Counted from the stretch's first letter, positions 1 through 8,627 are shown. The stretch is 64,000 bases of DNA from Lactococcus garvieae (GCF_016027715.1 NZ_CP065691.1:62001-126000); one strand, 5' to 3'. Notes: generated by a model not told the origin, from the letters alone. Translations and numbers: made by a program.

Positions 1-7
1 AAGTCCT

Positions 8-44
8 TTCTAAAAATCTGTCCAATATGACAGATTTTTTAGAA
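8..44. terminator. Rho-independent terminator of an off-window gene
   Basis: Arms TTCTAAAAATCTGTC and GACAGATTTTTTAGAA pair around a CAATAT loop. The T-rich 3' arm and A-rich 5' arm allow it to work in either direction. It isolates spxA from whatever lies to the left. Confidence 0.75.
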
Positions 45-82
45 TAAAAAAAGAAAAGGGTCTTTTTTTTGTCTCCCAATTG

Positions 83-91
83 TGCTATAAT
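83..91 (+). promoter_or_regulatory. spxA promoter, extended -10
   Basis: TGCTATAAT is an extended -10 box. No good -35 is visible 17 bases upstream, where the DNA is a T-run. The transcript would carry a leader of about 75 bases before the AAAGGAG ribosome binding site at about 162-168. Confidence 0.6.
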
Positions 92-173
92 AGCAAATGC
101 TAATGCCGCTAGGTATTATAAATATAAATCATGGATTTTTCCATATTGACACATTAATATAAAGGAGAGAGGG

Positions 174-572
174 ATGCTTACTATTTATACGGCCCCATCT
201 TGTACAAGTTGTAAAAAAGCTAAAACTTGGCTTACTTATCACAATATACCATTTCAAGAACGTAACCTCATTGGCGACCCACTTTCAACAGAAGAAATTA
301 GCCGTATTCTTGAGAAATGCGACGAAGGTGTTGAAGGACTTATTTCGAGCCGCAATCGTTTTGTTAAGACCTTAGGCGTTGATTTTGAAGATTTATCACT
401 TTCAGCAGCAATCAAAATCATTTCAGAAAACCCGCAAATCATGCGACGTCCGATTATTATGGATGAAAAACGTCTACATGTAGGATATAATGAAGAGGAA
501 ATCCGTGCATTCTTACCACGTACAGTACGTATTTTAGAAAATGGTGGCGCACGCCTGCGCAGTGCAATCTAA
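174..572 (+). CDS. spxA: Spx family redox-sensing regulator (SpxA/TrmA type)
   Basis: 132 residues, the usual Spx length, with the ArsC-like thioredoxin fold. The redox switch C10-T-S-C13 is intact, as are G52, which contacts the RNA polymerase alpha C-terminal domain in the family, and the RPI motif at 92-94. Spx proteins bind alpha-CTD to activate thiol-stress genes and are normally degraded by ClpXP. The gene is monocistronic, with its own extended -10 promoter, a strong AAAGGAGAG site and its own terminator. A second Spx-like gene at the other end of the window has lost the CXXC. Family assignment is firm. Which numbered lactococcal Spx paralogue this is cannot be told. Confidence 0.93.
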   Translation: MLTIYTAPSCTSCKKAKTWLTYHNIPFQERNLIGDPLSTEEISRILEKCDEGVEGLISSRNRFVKTLGVDFEDLSLSAAIKIISENPQIMRRPIIMDEKRLHVGYNEEEIRAFLPRTVRILENGGARLRSAI

Positions 573-591
573 AATCCAATGCAATTATTAT

Positions 592-616
592 AAGCACCAG
601 CTGCAGGGTGCTTTTT
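592..616 (+). terminator. spxA terminator
   Basis: AAGCACC and GGTGCTT pair around an AGCTGCAG-containing loop and are followed by a short T-run. A second hairpin, CTTTGCTTTT/AAAAGCAAAG at 618-648, follows directly without a U-tract. Confidence 0.7.
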
Positions 617-736
617 GCTTTGCTTTTTTGTAGAATGTAAAAGCAAAGGGATCTCCATGTAGAAAATATCAAGAAGAGGGAAATATACTTTTGAGTGCAG
701 CGGTTTTTCTAAGAGAAAATTTGCTTTGTTTTGCGT

Positions 737-742
737 TATAAT
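737..742 (+). promoter_or_regulatory. tatD -10 box, leaderless arrangement
   Basis: TATAAT ends six bases before the ATG at 749, so transcription should start at or next to the start codon. There is no Shine-Dalgarno sequence. The same geometry recurs before rsmA, murJ and the lipid kinase gene. Confidence 0.6.
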
Positions 743-748
743 ATAAGA

Positions 749-1519
749 ATGGATATTTTTGATACGCACACGCACCTGAACTCAGATGAGTTTATTGGTA
801 GAGAAAAAGAGATTGTTGCTCAAGCACATGACTTGGGCGTCAATCGCATGAATATTGTCGGAGTTGACCGAAAAACCAATGATTGGGCGCTGAAGCTTGC
901 TTCAGAATTCGCCGAGTGCTATGCAACGATTGGCTGGCACCCTGATGAATGTGGGGGTTTTAATCAAGAAGCTGAAGCCTACTTACGAGAAAATCTGAAA
1001 AAAGAGAAAGTGTTGGCTGTCGGAGAGATTGGTTTAGACTATCATTGGATGGTGGAAACTAAGGAGCTCCAAGAAAAAAGCTTCCGCCGTCAGATTCAGA
1101 TTTCAAAGGAGGCGGATGTTCCATTTGTCGTGCATACTCGTGATGCTTTGGAAGATACTTATGAGATTATAAAATCAGAAGGTGTGGGACCTCGCGGTGG
1201 GGTTATGCATAGTTTTTCTGGTAGTTATGAGGATGCTCAAAAGTTCATGGAGCTTGGACTGATGATTTCTTTTTCAGGGGTAGTAACTTTTAAAAAAGCC
1301 TTAGATGTGCAAGAAGCGGCTATGAAGCTGCCACTGGATAAGATTCTTGTGGAAACAGACGCTCCTTATCTCGCACCGATGCCTTATCGTGGGAGAGAAA
1401 ACCAACCGGGTTACACCCGTTTTACTGCAGAAAAAATAGCGGAGTTACGTGGTATATCCTTGGAAGAAGTAGCAGAGCAAACTTATGCAAACGCTTTGAG
1501 GGTATTTGGTTTATCATGA
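749..1519 (+). CDS. tatD: TatD family metal-dependent DNase
   Basis: 256 residues. The TIM-barrel metallohydrolase motifs are all present in order: DTHTH at residues 5-9, GEIGLDYHW, VVHTRDA, MHSFSG and ETDAPYLAP. Family members are 3'-5' exonucleases or deoxyribonucleases needing divalent metal. The TTG at 731 would add six residues, but the TATAAT at 737-742 lies inside that extension, so ATG 749 is preferred and the mRNA is probably leaderless. The gene overlaps rnmV by four bases (ATGA), a coupling typical of Firmicutes where tatD, rnmV and rsmA are neighbours. Confidence 0.93.
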   Translation: MDIFDTHTHLNSDEFIGREKEIVAQAHDLGVNRMNIVGVDRKTNDWALKLASEFAECYATIGWHPDECGGFNQEAEAYLRENLKKEKVLAVGEIGLDYHWMVETKELQEKSFRRQIQISKEADVPFVVHTRDALEDTYEIIKSEGVGPRGGVMHSFSGSYEDAQKFMELGLMISFSGVVTFKKALDVQEAAMKLPLDKILVETDAPYLAPMPYRGRENQPGYTRFTAEKIAELRGISLEEVAEQTYANALRVFGLS

Positions 1520-2064
1520 TAAAAGAAAAAATAGATAAGGTCATTGTTGTCGAAGGACGCGATGATACGACTAACCTTAAACGTTTTTATGACGTAGACA
1601 CCTATGAAACGGGTGGAAGCAGTATTGACAACACAGACATTGAGCGTTTGAAGGTTCTTCAAGAAAAACGTGGAATTGTTGTTTTTACAGACCCAGACTT
1701 TCAAGGTGAACGTATCCGTAAAATCATCATGCAAGCTATCCCTGAGGCACAGCACGCTTTCCTCAAACGAGAAGAAGCGCGTCCGAAAGGAAAAGGCTCT
1801 CTCGGCGTAGAACACGCCAAGCACGAAGACCTGCAAAAAGCTTTAGGGGATTTGACGGGAGGTAAGGGTATCTTGCCTACAGTGACTCAAGCAGACCTCA
1901 TCACATATGGTTTGATTCTTCGGCCGGATAGCCGACAACGGCGTGAATATCTCTGTGAAGAACTCCGAATAGGCTATGCAAATGGAAAGCAAATATTAAA
2001 AAGACTCAATATGTTTGGAATCCGATTAGAACAAATAAAAGAAGCAATGAAGGGCTATAAATGA
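1516..2064 (+). CDS. rnmV: Ribonuclease M5
   Basis: 182 residues, consisting of a TOPRIM domain with the catalytic EGRDD at 13-17 and DPD at 59-61, plus the C-terminal DUF4093-like region. RNase M5 matures the 5S rRNA ends in low-GC Gram-positives. It overlaps tatD at its start and the ABC ATPase at its end, each by four bases, so it sits in the middle of one translation-coupled operon. No rRNA gene lies in this window. Confidence 0.93.
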   Translation: MIKEKIDKVIVVEGRDDTTNLKRFYDVDTYETGGSSIDNTDIERLKVLQEKRGIVVFTDPDFQGERIRKIIMQAIPEAQHAFLKREEARPKGKGSLGVEHAKHEDLQKALGDLTGGKGILPTVTQADLITYGLILRPDSRQRREYLCEELRIGYANGKQILKRLNMFGIRLEQIKEAMKGYK

Positions 2065-2987
2065 AAAAAGCACTTGAAATAAAAAATTTAAAAAAAGTCT
2101 ATGACTCAGGTACAGAAGCACTTAAAGGAATTGATTTAGTCGTTGAAGAAGGTGATTTTTATGCCTTACTTGGCCCAAATGGAGCTGGGAAATCTACAAC
2201 TATTGGAATTATTACCTCGCTGGTCAATAAAACTTCGGGAACGGTTAAAGTTTTCGACTATGATATCGATAAAAATCTGGTCCAAGCCAAGCAACAACTT
2301 GGACTTGTACCTCAAGAATTCAACTTCAATCAGTTTGAAACTGTGCAACAAATCTTGGTGAACCAAGCAGGATATTATGGGGTTCCACGCAAAGAAGCAC
2401 TTATCCGTTCAGAAAAATACCTGACACAGTTAGAACTCTGGGATAAACGGAATGACCGCGCGGGACGTCTTTCAGGTGGGATGAAACGCCGCTTGATGAT
2501 TGCGCGTGCGCTCATGCATGAACCAAAACTCTTGATTTTAGATGAGCCGACAGCTGGTGTGGATATTGATGTCCGTCGTTCAATGTGGGAATTTCTTGCG
2601 CAGTTGAACGCTTCAGGCACAACGATTATCCTAACCACACACTATCTAGAAGAAGCCGAGATGCTTTGTCGAAATATCGGTATTATCCAGTCCGGACAAG
2701 TCATTGAAGATACCAGCATGAAAAATCTCTTGTCAAAATTACAATCAGAGACTTTTATATTGGACATCAAGACAAATGGTGCTATACCGCAGCTTAAAGG
2801 CTATGAAATGAACTTGGTTGATTCACAAACGCTGGAATTGAAAATCCAACGCAATCAAGGTATAAATGCAGCTTTTGAACAACTGACAGAACAGGGTGTT
2901 CAAGTTCTTTCTATGCGTAATAAATCCAATCGTCTAGAAGAACTTTTTGTTAAGCTTACCCATGAAGAGGAGAAAGAAAATGTTTAA
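2061..2987 (+). CDS. ABC exporter ATP-binding protein
   Basis: 308 residues. Walker A GPNGAGKST is at 38-46, the signature is LSGGMKRR and Walker B with the D-loop is LLILDEPTAGVD, followed by the switch region TTHYLEEAE. This is the CcmA/YadG-type ATPase of ABC-2 exporters (drug, antibiotic or polymer export). The C-terminal 80 residues form the regulatory extension common in this class. It starts inside rnmV (ATGA) and overlaps the permease by eight bases. The substrate cannot be predicted. Confidence 0.9.
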   Translation: MKKALEIKNLKKVYDSGTEALKGIDLVVEEGDFYALLGPNGAGKSTTIGIITSLVNKTSGTVKVFDYDIDKNLVQAKQQLGLVPQEFNFNQFETVQQILVNQAGYYGVPRKEALIRSEKYLTQLELWDKRNDRAGRLSGGMKRRLMIARALMHEPKLLILDEPTAGVDIDVRRSMWEFLAQLNASGTTIILTTHYLEEAEMLCRNIGIIQSGQVIEDTSMKNLLSKLQSETFILDIKTNGAIPQLKGYEMNLVDSQTLELKIQRNQGINAAFEQLTEQGVQVLSMRNKSNRLEELFVKLTHEEEKENV

Positions 2988-3750
2988 ACTCTACTGGACA
3001 GCAGGTAAATCCCTTGCTATCAAAGAGGTCACACGCTTCATGCGTATTTGGGTGCAGACTTTGGTACCACCTGTGATCACAACAACGCTCTATTTCATCA
3101 TCTTTGGGAAGATGATTGGCTCACGTATCGGAGATATGCATGGTTTTTCATATATGCAATTTATTGTCCCTGGTTTGATTATGATGTCCGTCATCACGAG
3201 CTCATATGCGAATGTTTCATCAAGTTTCTTTTCACAAAAATTCCAAAAAAATATCGAGGAACTGCTGGTTGCACCAGTACCGACTCATGTGATTATTTTA
3301 GGCTTTGTGGCGGGTGGTAGTTTGCGTGGGATTTTTGTGGGGACTTTAGTTACGATTATTTCCCTCCTTTTTGTACCCTTGGTGGTGAATTCTTGGATTG
3401 TTATTATTGTTACTTTGCTCCTCACTGCCTTCCTTTTTTCATTGGCTGGTTTGCTGAATGGTGTATTTGCAAGATCATTCGATGATGTATCGATTGTCCC
3501 TACCTTTGTTTTACAGCCTTTAACTTATCTCGGTGGAGTATTCTATGCTATTTCCATGCTGCCTCCTATTTGGCAAGACATTTCGAAAGTGAATCCGATT
3601 GTTTATATGATTTCAGGCTTCCGCTATGGTTTCTTGGGCATTCAGGATGTTGCGCTATGGATTAGTTTACTCGTCCTTTTAGGCTTTGTGATTGTCCTTT
3701 ATGCGGTATGTTATTATTTCATTGAACGTGGACGAGGTTTAAGATCGTAA
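2980..3750 (+). CDS. ABC-2 type exporter permease
   Basis: 256 residues with about six membrane spans and the ABC2_membrane pattern, including GLLNGVFARSFDDVSIVPTF and a final PIVYMISGFRYGF. I start it at ATG 2980, behind GAGGAGAAAG. A start at 2947 would lack a ribosome binding site and add eleven charged residues. It pairs with the ATPase just upstream, and the two overlap by eight bases. In many relatives rnmV is followed directly by rsmA, so this transporter pair looks like an insertion into that neighbourhood. It is followed by a strong terminator. Confidence 0.88.
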   Translation: MFKLYWTAGKSLAIKEVTRFMRIWVQTLVPPVITTTLYFIIFGKMIGSRIGDMHGFSYMQFIVPGLIMMSVITSSYANVSSSFFSQKFQKNIEELLVAPVPTHVIILGFVAGGSLRGIFVGTLVTIISLLFVPLVVNSWIVIIVTLLLTAFLFSLAGLLNGVFARSFDDVSIVPTFVLQPLTYLGGVFYAISMLPPIWQDISKVNPIVYMISGFRYGFLGIQDVALWISLLVLLGFVIVLYAVCYYFIERGRGLRS

Positions 3751-3754
3751 AACT

Positions 3755-3804
3755 AAACTTTGTTTTTTACTTATTCTTTTATAAGTGAAAAACAAAGTTT
3801 TTTT
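3755..3804 (+). terminator. Terminator of the tatD-rnmV-ABC operon
   Basis: Twenty-base arms AAACTTTGTTTTTTACTTAT and ATAAGTGAAAAACAAAGTTT pair almost perfectly and are followed by TTTTAT. It is A-rich upstream, so it may act in both directions. Confidence 0.8.
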
Positions 3805-3953
3805 ATAATATTCACTCTCCTAACACCATGAGACGTGAACGCACAGACACAAAATCCCAAGGAGACTTTGCTAGAGTCTTATGTCTTACTCAGTGAAAAA
3901 ATTTTATTTTCACTTCATCAGGTCATAATTACTGAATATCGTGTTATGGGTTG
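3805..3953. other. Intergenic region before rsmA
   Basis: No gene is supported. A 22-codon ATG frame at 3828 has no ribosome binding site. Short inverted repeats AGACT/AGTCT (near 3863-3880) and GTGAAA/TTTCAC (near 3894-3914) are present with no known role. Confidence 0.4.
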
Positions 3954-3962
3954 TGTTATAAT
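3954..3962 (+). promoter_or_regulatory. rsmA extended -10, leaderless arrangement
   Basis: TGTTATAAT is a perfect extended -10. Six bases (AAAGCT) separate it from ATG 3969, so the transcript should begin at about the start codon. No Shine-Dalgarno sequence exists. Confidence 0.65.
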
Positions 3963-3968
3963 AAAGCT

Positions 3969-4856
3969 ATGACAATTTCAAACATCGATCGTATTTCAAA
4001 TGTGATCCGTACGCAGGATATTCTGCGTCGGCACGACTTTAACTTTAAGAAAAAATTTGGTCAAAACTTTCTGACAGACCATAATATTTTAACCAAAATT
4101 ACCGCAACAGCAGAACTCTCAGACCAAGTAAATGTGATTGAGATTGGACCAGGTATTGGTTCCCTGACCCAGTATTTACTTGAAGAGGCAGCGGAAGTCA
4201 TGGCTTTTGAAATTGACAAGACCTTGATTCCCATCTTAGAAGAAACTTTGGCCCCTTATGATAATTTTCAGCTGGTGAATGCAGATGTCTTGAAAGTAGA
4301 TATGCATGAGCATATTAAGAATTTCAAAAATCCCAACTTACCGATTAAGGTAGTTGCTAATCTTCCTTATTACATCACAACACCGATTTTGATGCACTTG
4401 ATTGAATCTAAAATTCCTTTTACAGAATTTGTGGTAATGATGCAAAAAGAAGTTGCCGATCGTATTGCGGCTAAGCCAAGCACTAAAGCTTATGGTTCAC
4501 TTTCGATTGCGGTTCAATACTATATGGAAGCACAGGTTGCCTTTACCGTTCCTCGTACTGTTTTTGTACCTGCGCCGAATGTTGACTCAGCCATCTTGAA
4601 AATGACACGACGTGAGCAACCGTTGGTTGCTGTCAAAGATGAAGATTTCTTCTTCAAAACAATGCACAGCACGTTTGTACACCGCCGCAAGACCTTGATG
4701 AACAATTTGCAGTCTGCTTTTGGTAAAGACAAGAAACCACAAATTACGGAACTTTTGGCTGAAGCTGAAATATCACCAACGATACGGGCGGAGGCACTTT
4801 CAATCCCTGAATTTGCCCGCTTAGCAGATGCTCTACTCCCTTTGAAAGAAGGATAA
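3969..4856 (+). CDS. rsmA: 16S rRNA (adenine1518/1519-N6)-dimethyltransferase
   Basis: 295 residues. FGQNFL at 30-35, the SAM-binding [10 protein letters not shown] at 58-67 and the catalytic NLPYYI at 131-136 are diagnostic of KsgA/RsmA, which dimethylates two adjacent adenines in 16S helix 45 during 30S maturation. A TTG at 3951 would add six residues but lies upstream of the -10 box, so ATG 3969 is chosen and translation is probably leaderless. Two bases separate the stop from the next gene, which suggests co-transcription. Confidence 0.95.
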   Translation: MTISNIDRISNVIRTQDILRRHDFNFKKKFGQNFLTDHNILTKITATAELSDQVNVIEIGPGIGSLTQYLLEEAAEVMAFEIDKTLIPILEETLAPYDNFQLVNADVLKVDMHEHIKNFKNPNLPIKVVANLPYYITTPILMHLIESKIPFTEFVVMMQKEVADRIAAKPSTKAYGSLSIAVQYYMEAQVAFTVPRTVFVPAPNVDSAILKMTRREQPLVAVKDEDFFFKTMHSTFVHRRKTLMNNLQSAFGKDKKPQITELLAEAEISPTIRAEALSIPEFARLADALLPLKEG

Positions 4857-4858
4857 AA

Positions 4859-5440
4859 ATGGATAAGCTGCCAGAAATTTTTCAAGCCATAAAAGATGAC
4901 CCGCAAAATGAAAGCTATACGGCAAAAGGTATTGATCCCCTTTATTCTGTACATAAAGAGGCAAAAATCCTTATCGTAGGGCAGGCACCCGGTCTGCGTG
5001 CGCAAGAAAGTCGTCTTTTTTGGAATGATCCCTCAGGGGAAAGACTCCGTGATTGGATGGGGATTTCTTATGAGGAATTTTACAGCTCCAAGAAACTGGC
5101 GATTTTACCTATGGATTTTTATTTTCCAGGTAAAGGAAAATCAGGGGATCTGCCGCCACGTAAAGATTTTGCTGAAAAATGGCATAAGTTATTGATTGAG
5201 GAAATGCCAGAACTTGAACTGATTCTTCTGATTGGTTCTTATGCTATACCTTACTATTTAGACTTGCCGAAAAATATACGGACGACAGATATTATTCATG
5301 ATTTTCGAAAATACTTACCTCGATATTTTCCTCTTGTACATCCTTCGCCACGTAATAATATTTGGTTACGTAAGAACCCCTGGTTTGAACTGGAAGTAAT
5401 TCCTGAATTAAAAATGAGAGTCAAAAAACTCCTAGGTTAG
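4859..5440 (+). CDS. Uracil-DNA glycosylase superfamily protein
   Basis: 193 residues of the COG1573 single-domain type. Motif 1 is GQAPG at 41-45 and the C-terminal motif is HPSPRN starting at H161. These match the uracil/mismatch DNA glycosylase fold, although motif 1 differs from the GQDPYH of family 1 Ung. It probably acts in base-excision repair, with unproven specificity. It is translated from the rsmA transcript, starting two bases after the rsmA stop, and its stop codon lies inside a terminator hairpin. Confidence 0.82.
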   Translation: MDKLPEIFQAIKDDPQNESYTAKGIDPLYSVHKEAKILIVGQAPGLRAQESRLFWNDPSGERLRDWMGISYEEFYSSKKLAILPMDFYFPGKGKSGDLPPRKDFAEKWHKLLIEEMPELELILLIGSYAIPYYLDLPKNIRTTDIIHDFRKYLPRYFPLVHPSPRNNIWLRKNPWFELEVIPELKMRVKKLLG

Positions 5441-5453
5441 CCCAAGGAGTTTT
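5425..5453 (+). terminator. Terminator overlapping the stop of the glycosylase gene
   Basis: AAAACTCCT and AGGAGTTTT pair around a GC-rich loop. The TAG stop at 5438-5440 lies in the loop. Confidence 0.6.
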
Positions 5454-5497
5454 AGTTTAATTTAAGAAATTAACCCTATAATACAAATAAATAAAGA

Positions 5498-5537
5498 AAG
5501 CGTTCTCTCACGGTGAATAGGAGAACGCTTATTTTTT
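5498..5537. terminator. Bidirectional terminator between convergent genes
   Basis: Perfect arms AAGCGTTCTC (5498-5507) and GAGAACGCTT (5521-5530) are followed by ATTTTTTTT on the plus strand and by TTTCTTTATTT on the minus strand. Confidence 0.75.
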
Positions 5538-5987
5538 TTAAGCAAGTTTATCATAAATCATTGTGATATGATCAATCCCTGCTTCTTCAAAAACTTCACC
5601 TTGCGCTTCAAAGCCAAACTTATCATAGAGACCTTTGGCACTCAGCTGCGCATGGAGGGTAAGAAGGGTAATGCCTGCGCCCTGTGCAAAGTCAAGCAGA
5701 CTTTGCATCAGGAGATTTGCATAGCCCTTGCCACGCACTTCTTTTAAGACAGCCATACGCTGAACAACAGCTTTGGTCTTGTCGTCAGAGTCCACCAACA
5801 GGCGTACAGTGGCCAGAGCCTCGCCGTTTTCATAACCGACAAAATGCACCGAGTGTGCCTCATCGATCGGGCTTCCAACTTCAAGTTCAAAAGGAACACC
5901 TTGTTCCTTAACAAAAACTGTATTACGAATGCGCAGCGCGTCACAGTAAATTTCAGACATGGTATCACGGGTTTGCTTAATTTGCAT
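5538..5987 (-). CDS. GNAT family N-acetyltransferase
   Basis: 149 residues. The acetyl-CoA binding motif is RMAVLKEVRGKGYANLLMQ, with the Q/RxxGxG/A pattern as RGKGYA, and the ending ITMIYDKL is typical of small YjcF/ElaA-like members. These transfer an acetyl group to an amine of unknown identity. The start ATG at 5987 follows GGGAGAA on the minus strand. The gene is monocistronic, convergent with the glycosylase gene and divergent from the AI-2E permease. Confidence 0.85.
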   Translation of the reverse strand: MQIKQTRDTMSEIYCDALRIRNTVFVKEQGVPFELEVGSPIDEAHSVHFVGYENGEALATVRLLVDSDDKTKAVVQRMAVLKEVRGKGYANLLMQSLLDFAQGAGITLLTLHAQLSAKGLYDKFGFEAQGEVFEEAGIDHITMIYDKLA

Positions 5988-6011
5988 AAATTTTCTCCCA
6001 AAATCTTGAAT

Positions 6012-6040
6012 TTGCGTAAAAATCTTATTTCAATTATAAT
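6012..6040 (+). promoter_or_regulatory. Promoter of the AI-2E family permease gene
   Basis: TTGCGT (6012-6017), a 17-base spacer and TATAAT (6035-6040). The predicted leader carries the hairpin at 6064-6083. Confidence 0.6.
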
Positions 6041-6052
6041 ATAAATAGCGTT

Positions 6053-6083
6053 AAAAAAAAAGAAAGGGCTTCTTTGAGCCCTT
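6053..6083 (-). terminator. Minus-strand terminator-like hairpin in a divergent region
   Basis: AAGGGCT (6064-6070) and AGCCCTT (6077-6083) pair. On the minus strand they are followed by a long T-run, the complement of the A-run at 6053-6061. It would stop antisense transcription heading toward the GNAT gene. On the plus strand it is a leader hairpin ending 11 bases before the ATG. Confidence 0.5.
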
Positions 6084-6094
6084 AGTAGGATATT

Positions 6095-7216
6095 ATGTTT
6101 AAAAATAGCAAACTATTTTTCTGGACAATTGAATTTTTAGCAGTGGCGTTGCTTATTTTTATGCTTATGCAACTGGACTTCCTTTTCCAACCTGTCAAGA
6201 CACTATTGGCTTTACTCTTCATTCCCTTTATTATAGCTGGATTCCTTTATTATATTTTTAAGCCAGTAGTTACTTTTATAGAAACACGCTGGAAGGTCAA
6301 ACGTTTTTTTGCAATCTTGATTGTTTTAATCAGCTTATTTGGTATTGTGATATGGAGCATCGCTTCAATTATACCGAATATTGTTTCACAGCTGACCAGC
6401 TTGATTAATGCAAGTACAAAAGCCTTTCCAGAGTTTCGTGACTGGATTGAATCTTTACAAAATGACCCACGCTTTTCTACTTTTTACCATCAGCTGGATG
6501 TGAATGGTATGATTAGTAATATCAACCTGTCTTATACAGACATTTTGAATAATCTTCTTAAAAATCTAACGGGCAGTCTAGGAAGTATCGTAAGTATTAT
6601 TTCATCAGTAGTCATGGTGGCTATTTTAGTACCTATCCTGCTTTATTATATGCTTAAAGATGGTGAAAAGTTGTTGCCTTCTTTGAAACGTACAATTTTT
6701 AGAGAAGATCCACTTGGTTTCGTTGAACTTTTAGAAAAGATGAATGCAACAATTTCGCGTTATATTTCGGGTGTTGCATTGGATTCGCTTTTGGTCTTTA
6801 TCTTTGTCTTTGTGGGCTACATGATTTTTGGGATTCCTTACGCTTTCTTGTTCGCAAGCTTCTCAGCGATTACAAACTTGATTCCCTATGCGGGCCCATA
6901 TATTGGTGTTTTACCTGTCATCTTCACTTTAGCATTCACACAGCCCTGGACAGCAGTATTAGCAGTAGCTTATGTGTTGATTCTTCAACAAATTGACGGA
7001 AATCTTGTTTATCCCAAAATTGTGGGGAATGCGGTCAAAGTTCACCCCGTAACGGTTATGATTCTCATGTTAGTATCTGGTAGCCTCTATGGGATTCTAG
7101 GGATGATTGTTGCTGTCCCCGTTTATTCGCTCGTCAAAGAACTTATGAAATTTCTTGGAGGCTTATGGAACAACCATCGTGAACAACAAAAGAAAAAATT
7201 ATTTCAAAATGATTAA
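6095..7216 (+). CDS. AI-2E family (PerM/YtvI-like) membrane permease
   Basis: 373 residues with paired N-terminal membrane helices, a soluble segment at about 100-170, then a hydrophobic C-terminal half containing TNLIPYAGPYIGVLP and GNLVYPKIVGNAVKVHP, the hallmark of the family. Despite the name, members include sporulation channel and sodium/proton antiporter proteins, so autoinducer transport should not be assumed. The ribosome binding site is weak (GTAGGA) and a hairpin stands immediately upstream. The downstream gene has its own promoter. Confidence 0.88.
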   Translation: MFKNSKLFFWTIEFLAVALLIFMLMQLDFLFQPVKTLLALLFIPFIIAGFLYYIFKPVVTFIETRWKVKRFFAILIVLISLFGIVIWSIASIIPNIVSQLTSLINASTKAFPEFRDWIESLQNDPRFSTFYHQLDVNGMISNINLSYTDILNNLLKNLTGSLGSIVSIISSVVMVAILVPILLYYMLKDGEKLLPSLKRTIFREDPLGFVELLEKMNATISRYISGVALDSLLVFIFVFVGYMIFGIPYAFLFASFSAITNLIPYAGPYIGVLPVIFTLAFTQPWTAVLAVAYVLILQQIDGNLVYPKIVGNAVKVHPVTVMILMLVSGSLYGILGMIVAVPVYSLVKELMKFLGGLWNNHREQQKKKLFQND

Positions 7217-7220
7217 ACTA

Positions 7221-7229
7221 TGATATAAT
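7221..7229 (+). promoter_or_regulatory. Extended -10 promoter of the CorC/HlyC gene
   Basis: TGATATAAT lies just after the previous stop codon, 34 bases before ATG 7263. The AGGAG site sits in between. Confidence 0.6.
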
Positions 7230-7262
7230 AGTTCTCATAATTACTAAAAAATAGGAGTAAAA

Positions 7263-8591
7263 ATGGCACACCCTGACCCCGAGAGCACCTCGGTAATTTT
7301 ACAGATTTTATTACTTGTTTTTCTTACAGCTTTGAATGCATTTTTCTCAGCAAGTGAGATGGCACTCGTTTCTTTATCACGTTCACGTGTAGAACAAAAG
7401 GCGAGCGAAGGCGATGAAAGTTATCAATACTTACTTGGTGTAATTGATAACCCCACACATTTCTTGTCAACAGTTCAAGTCGGAATAACCTTCCTGAATA
7501 TCGTGGCTGGGGCAAGTTTAGCGGATACTTTAGCTGCTCAACTGGCACCCTTGTTTGGGGATACAAGTTTTGCACAAACATTGAGTAAAATCATTATCTT
7601 GGTTATTTTGACTTTCTTTACGATTGTCTTTGGGGAACTTTTCCCTAAACGTATTGCTCAAGCCCTTAAAGAAAAGGCTGCTTTGAAGATGGTTCGACCA
7701 TTGATGGCTGTCGGTGTTGTATTGAAGCCCTTCATTTGGCTTTTGACAATTACTATCAATGGCTTGGCGAGAGTTTTCCCTATCAAATTTGATAGCAGTG
7801 ACGACGATATGACACGTGATGAAATCGAGTATCTTGTTCACACAGACGAAACCGCTTTGGATGATTCAGAACGTGAGATGATTACCGGGGTTTTCAGTCT
7901 TGATGAGCTTGTTGCACGTGAAATTATGGTTCCTCGTACAGATGCTTTCATGATTGATATTAATGATAATCCACGAGAAAATATCGAGAAAATGCTGAGT
8001 GAGTCTTATTCACGTGTACCTGTATACGATGATGACAAAGACAATATCTTAGGGATTATTCATACTAAACGTATTTTGGCGCGTGGTTTTGCGGATGGCT
8101 TTGACAATATTGACTTCCGTGAAATGCTCCAAGAACCTTTGTTTGTACCAGAAACGGTATTCGTAGACGACTTGATGCTACAGATGCGTAACTCCCAAAA
8201 TCAAATGGCTATTTTGTTAAATGAGTACGGTGGAGTCGAAGGGATTGTTACCCTCGAGGACTTAATCGAAGAAATTGTCGGTGAGATTGAAGACGAAAAA
8301 GACATCGCCGAAGCGGAAGTTCACAAGCTTAGCGAAAACATGTATGTTATCCAAGGTAAAATGACCATCAACGATTTCAATGATGAATTTGGTACGCATC
8401 TCATAAATAATGATGTAGATACCATGGCTGGCTTCTTCCTTTCCGAAACGGGCCAGATCCCTGAAAAAGGGCAGCAAGTTATGTGTAAAATTGATAAGGA
8501 AGAAGATCACTTCTCTCTTACCAGTCTAGAAGTAGATGGCAACCGAATATTGAAACTTCGTGTGGAATTTGATATCGAACTTCCCGAATAA
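7263..8591 (+). CDS. CNNM/CBS/CorC-type membrane protein (hemolysin C family)
   Basis: 442 residues. An N-terminal CNNM (DUF21) domain with about four membrane spans (1-180) is followed by a tandem CBS pair starting near MVPRTDAF and a C-terminal CorC_HlyC domain (GKMTINDFNDEFG onward). The family includes MpfA/YhdP-like magnesium or sodium/magnesium exporters, and the hemolysin label is historical. The AGGAG ribosome binding site and its own extended -10 support an independent unit, ended by a hairpin at 8601-8627. Confidence 0.9.
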   Translation: MAHPDPESTSVILQILLLVFLTALNAFFSASEMALVSLSRSRVEQKASEGDESYQYLLGVIDNPTHFLSTVQVGITFLNIVAGASLADTLAAQLAPLFGDTSFAQTLSKIIILVILTFFTIVFGELFPKRIAQALKEKAALKMVRPLMAVGVVLKPFIWLLTITINGLARVFPIKFDSSDDDMTRDEIEYLVHTDETALDDSEREMITGVFSLDELVAREIMVPRTDAFMIDINDNPRENIEKMLSESYSRVPVYDDDKDNILGIIHTKRILARGFADGFDNIDFREMLQEPLFVPETVFVDDLMLQMRNSQNQMAILLNEYGGVEGIVTLEDLIEEIVGEIEDEKDIAEAEVHKLSENMYVIQGKMTINDFNDEFGTHLINNDVDTMAGFFLSETGQIPEKGQQVMCKIDKEEDHFSLTSLEVDGNRILKLRVEFDIELPE

Positions 8592-8600
8592 AATAAAAAA

Positions 8601-8627
8601 AGGACTGATGGCTATCAGTTCTTTTTT
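8601..8627 (+). terminator. Terminator after the CorC/HlyC gene
   Basis: AGGACTGAT and ATCAGTTCT pair with one G-U around GGCT and are followed by TTTTTT. Confidence 0.75.

Noticed and set aside
3828-3896. 22-codon frame starting MRRERTDTK before rsmA
   Set aside because: No ribosome binding site or promoter support.
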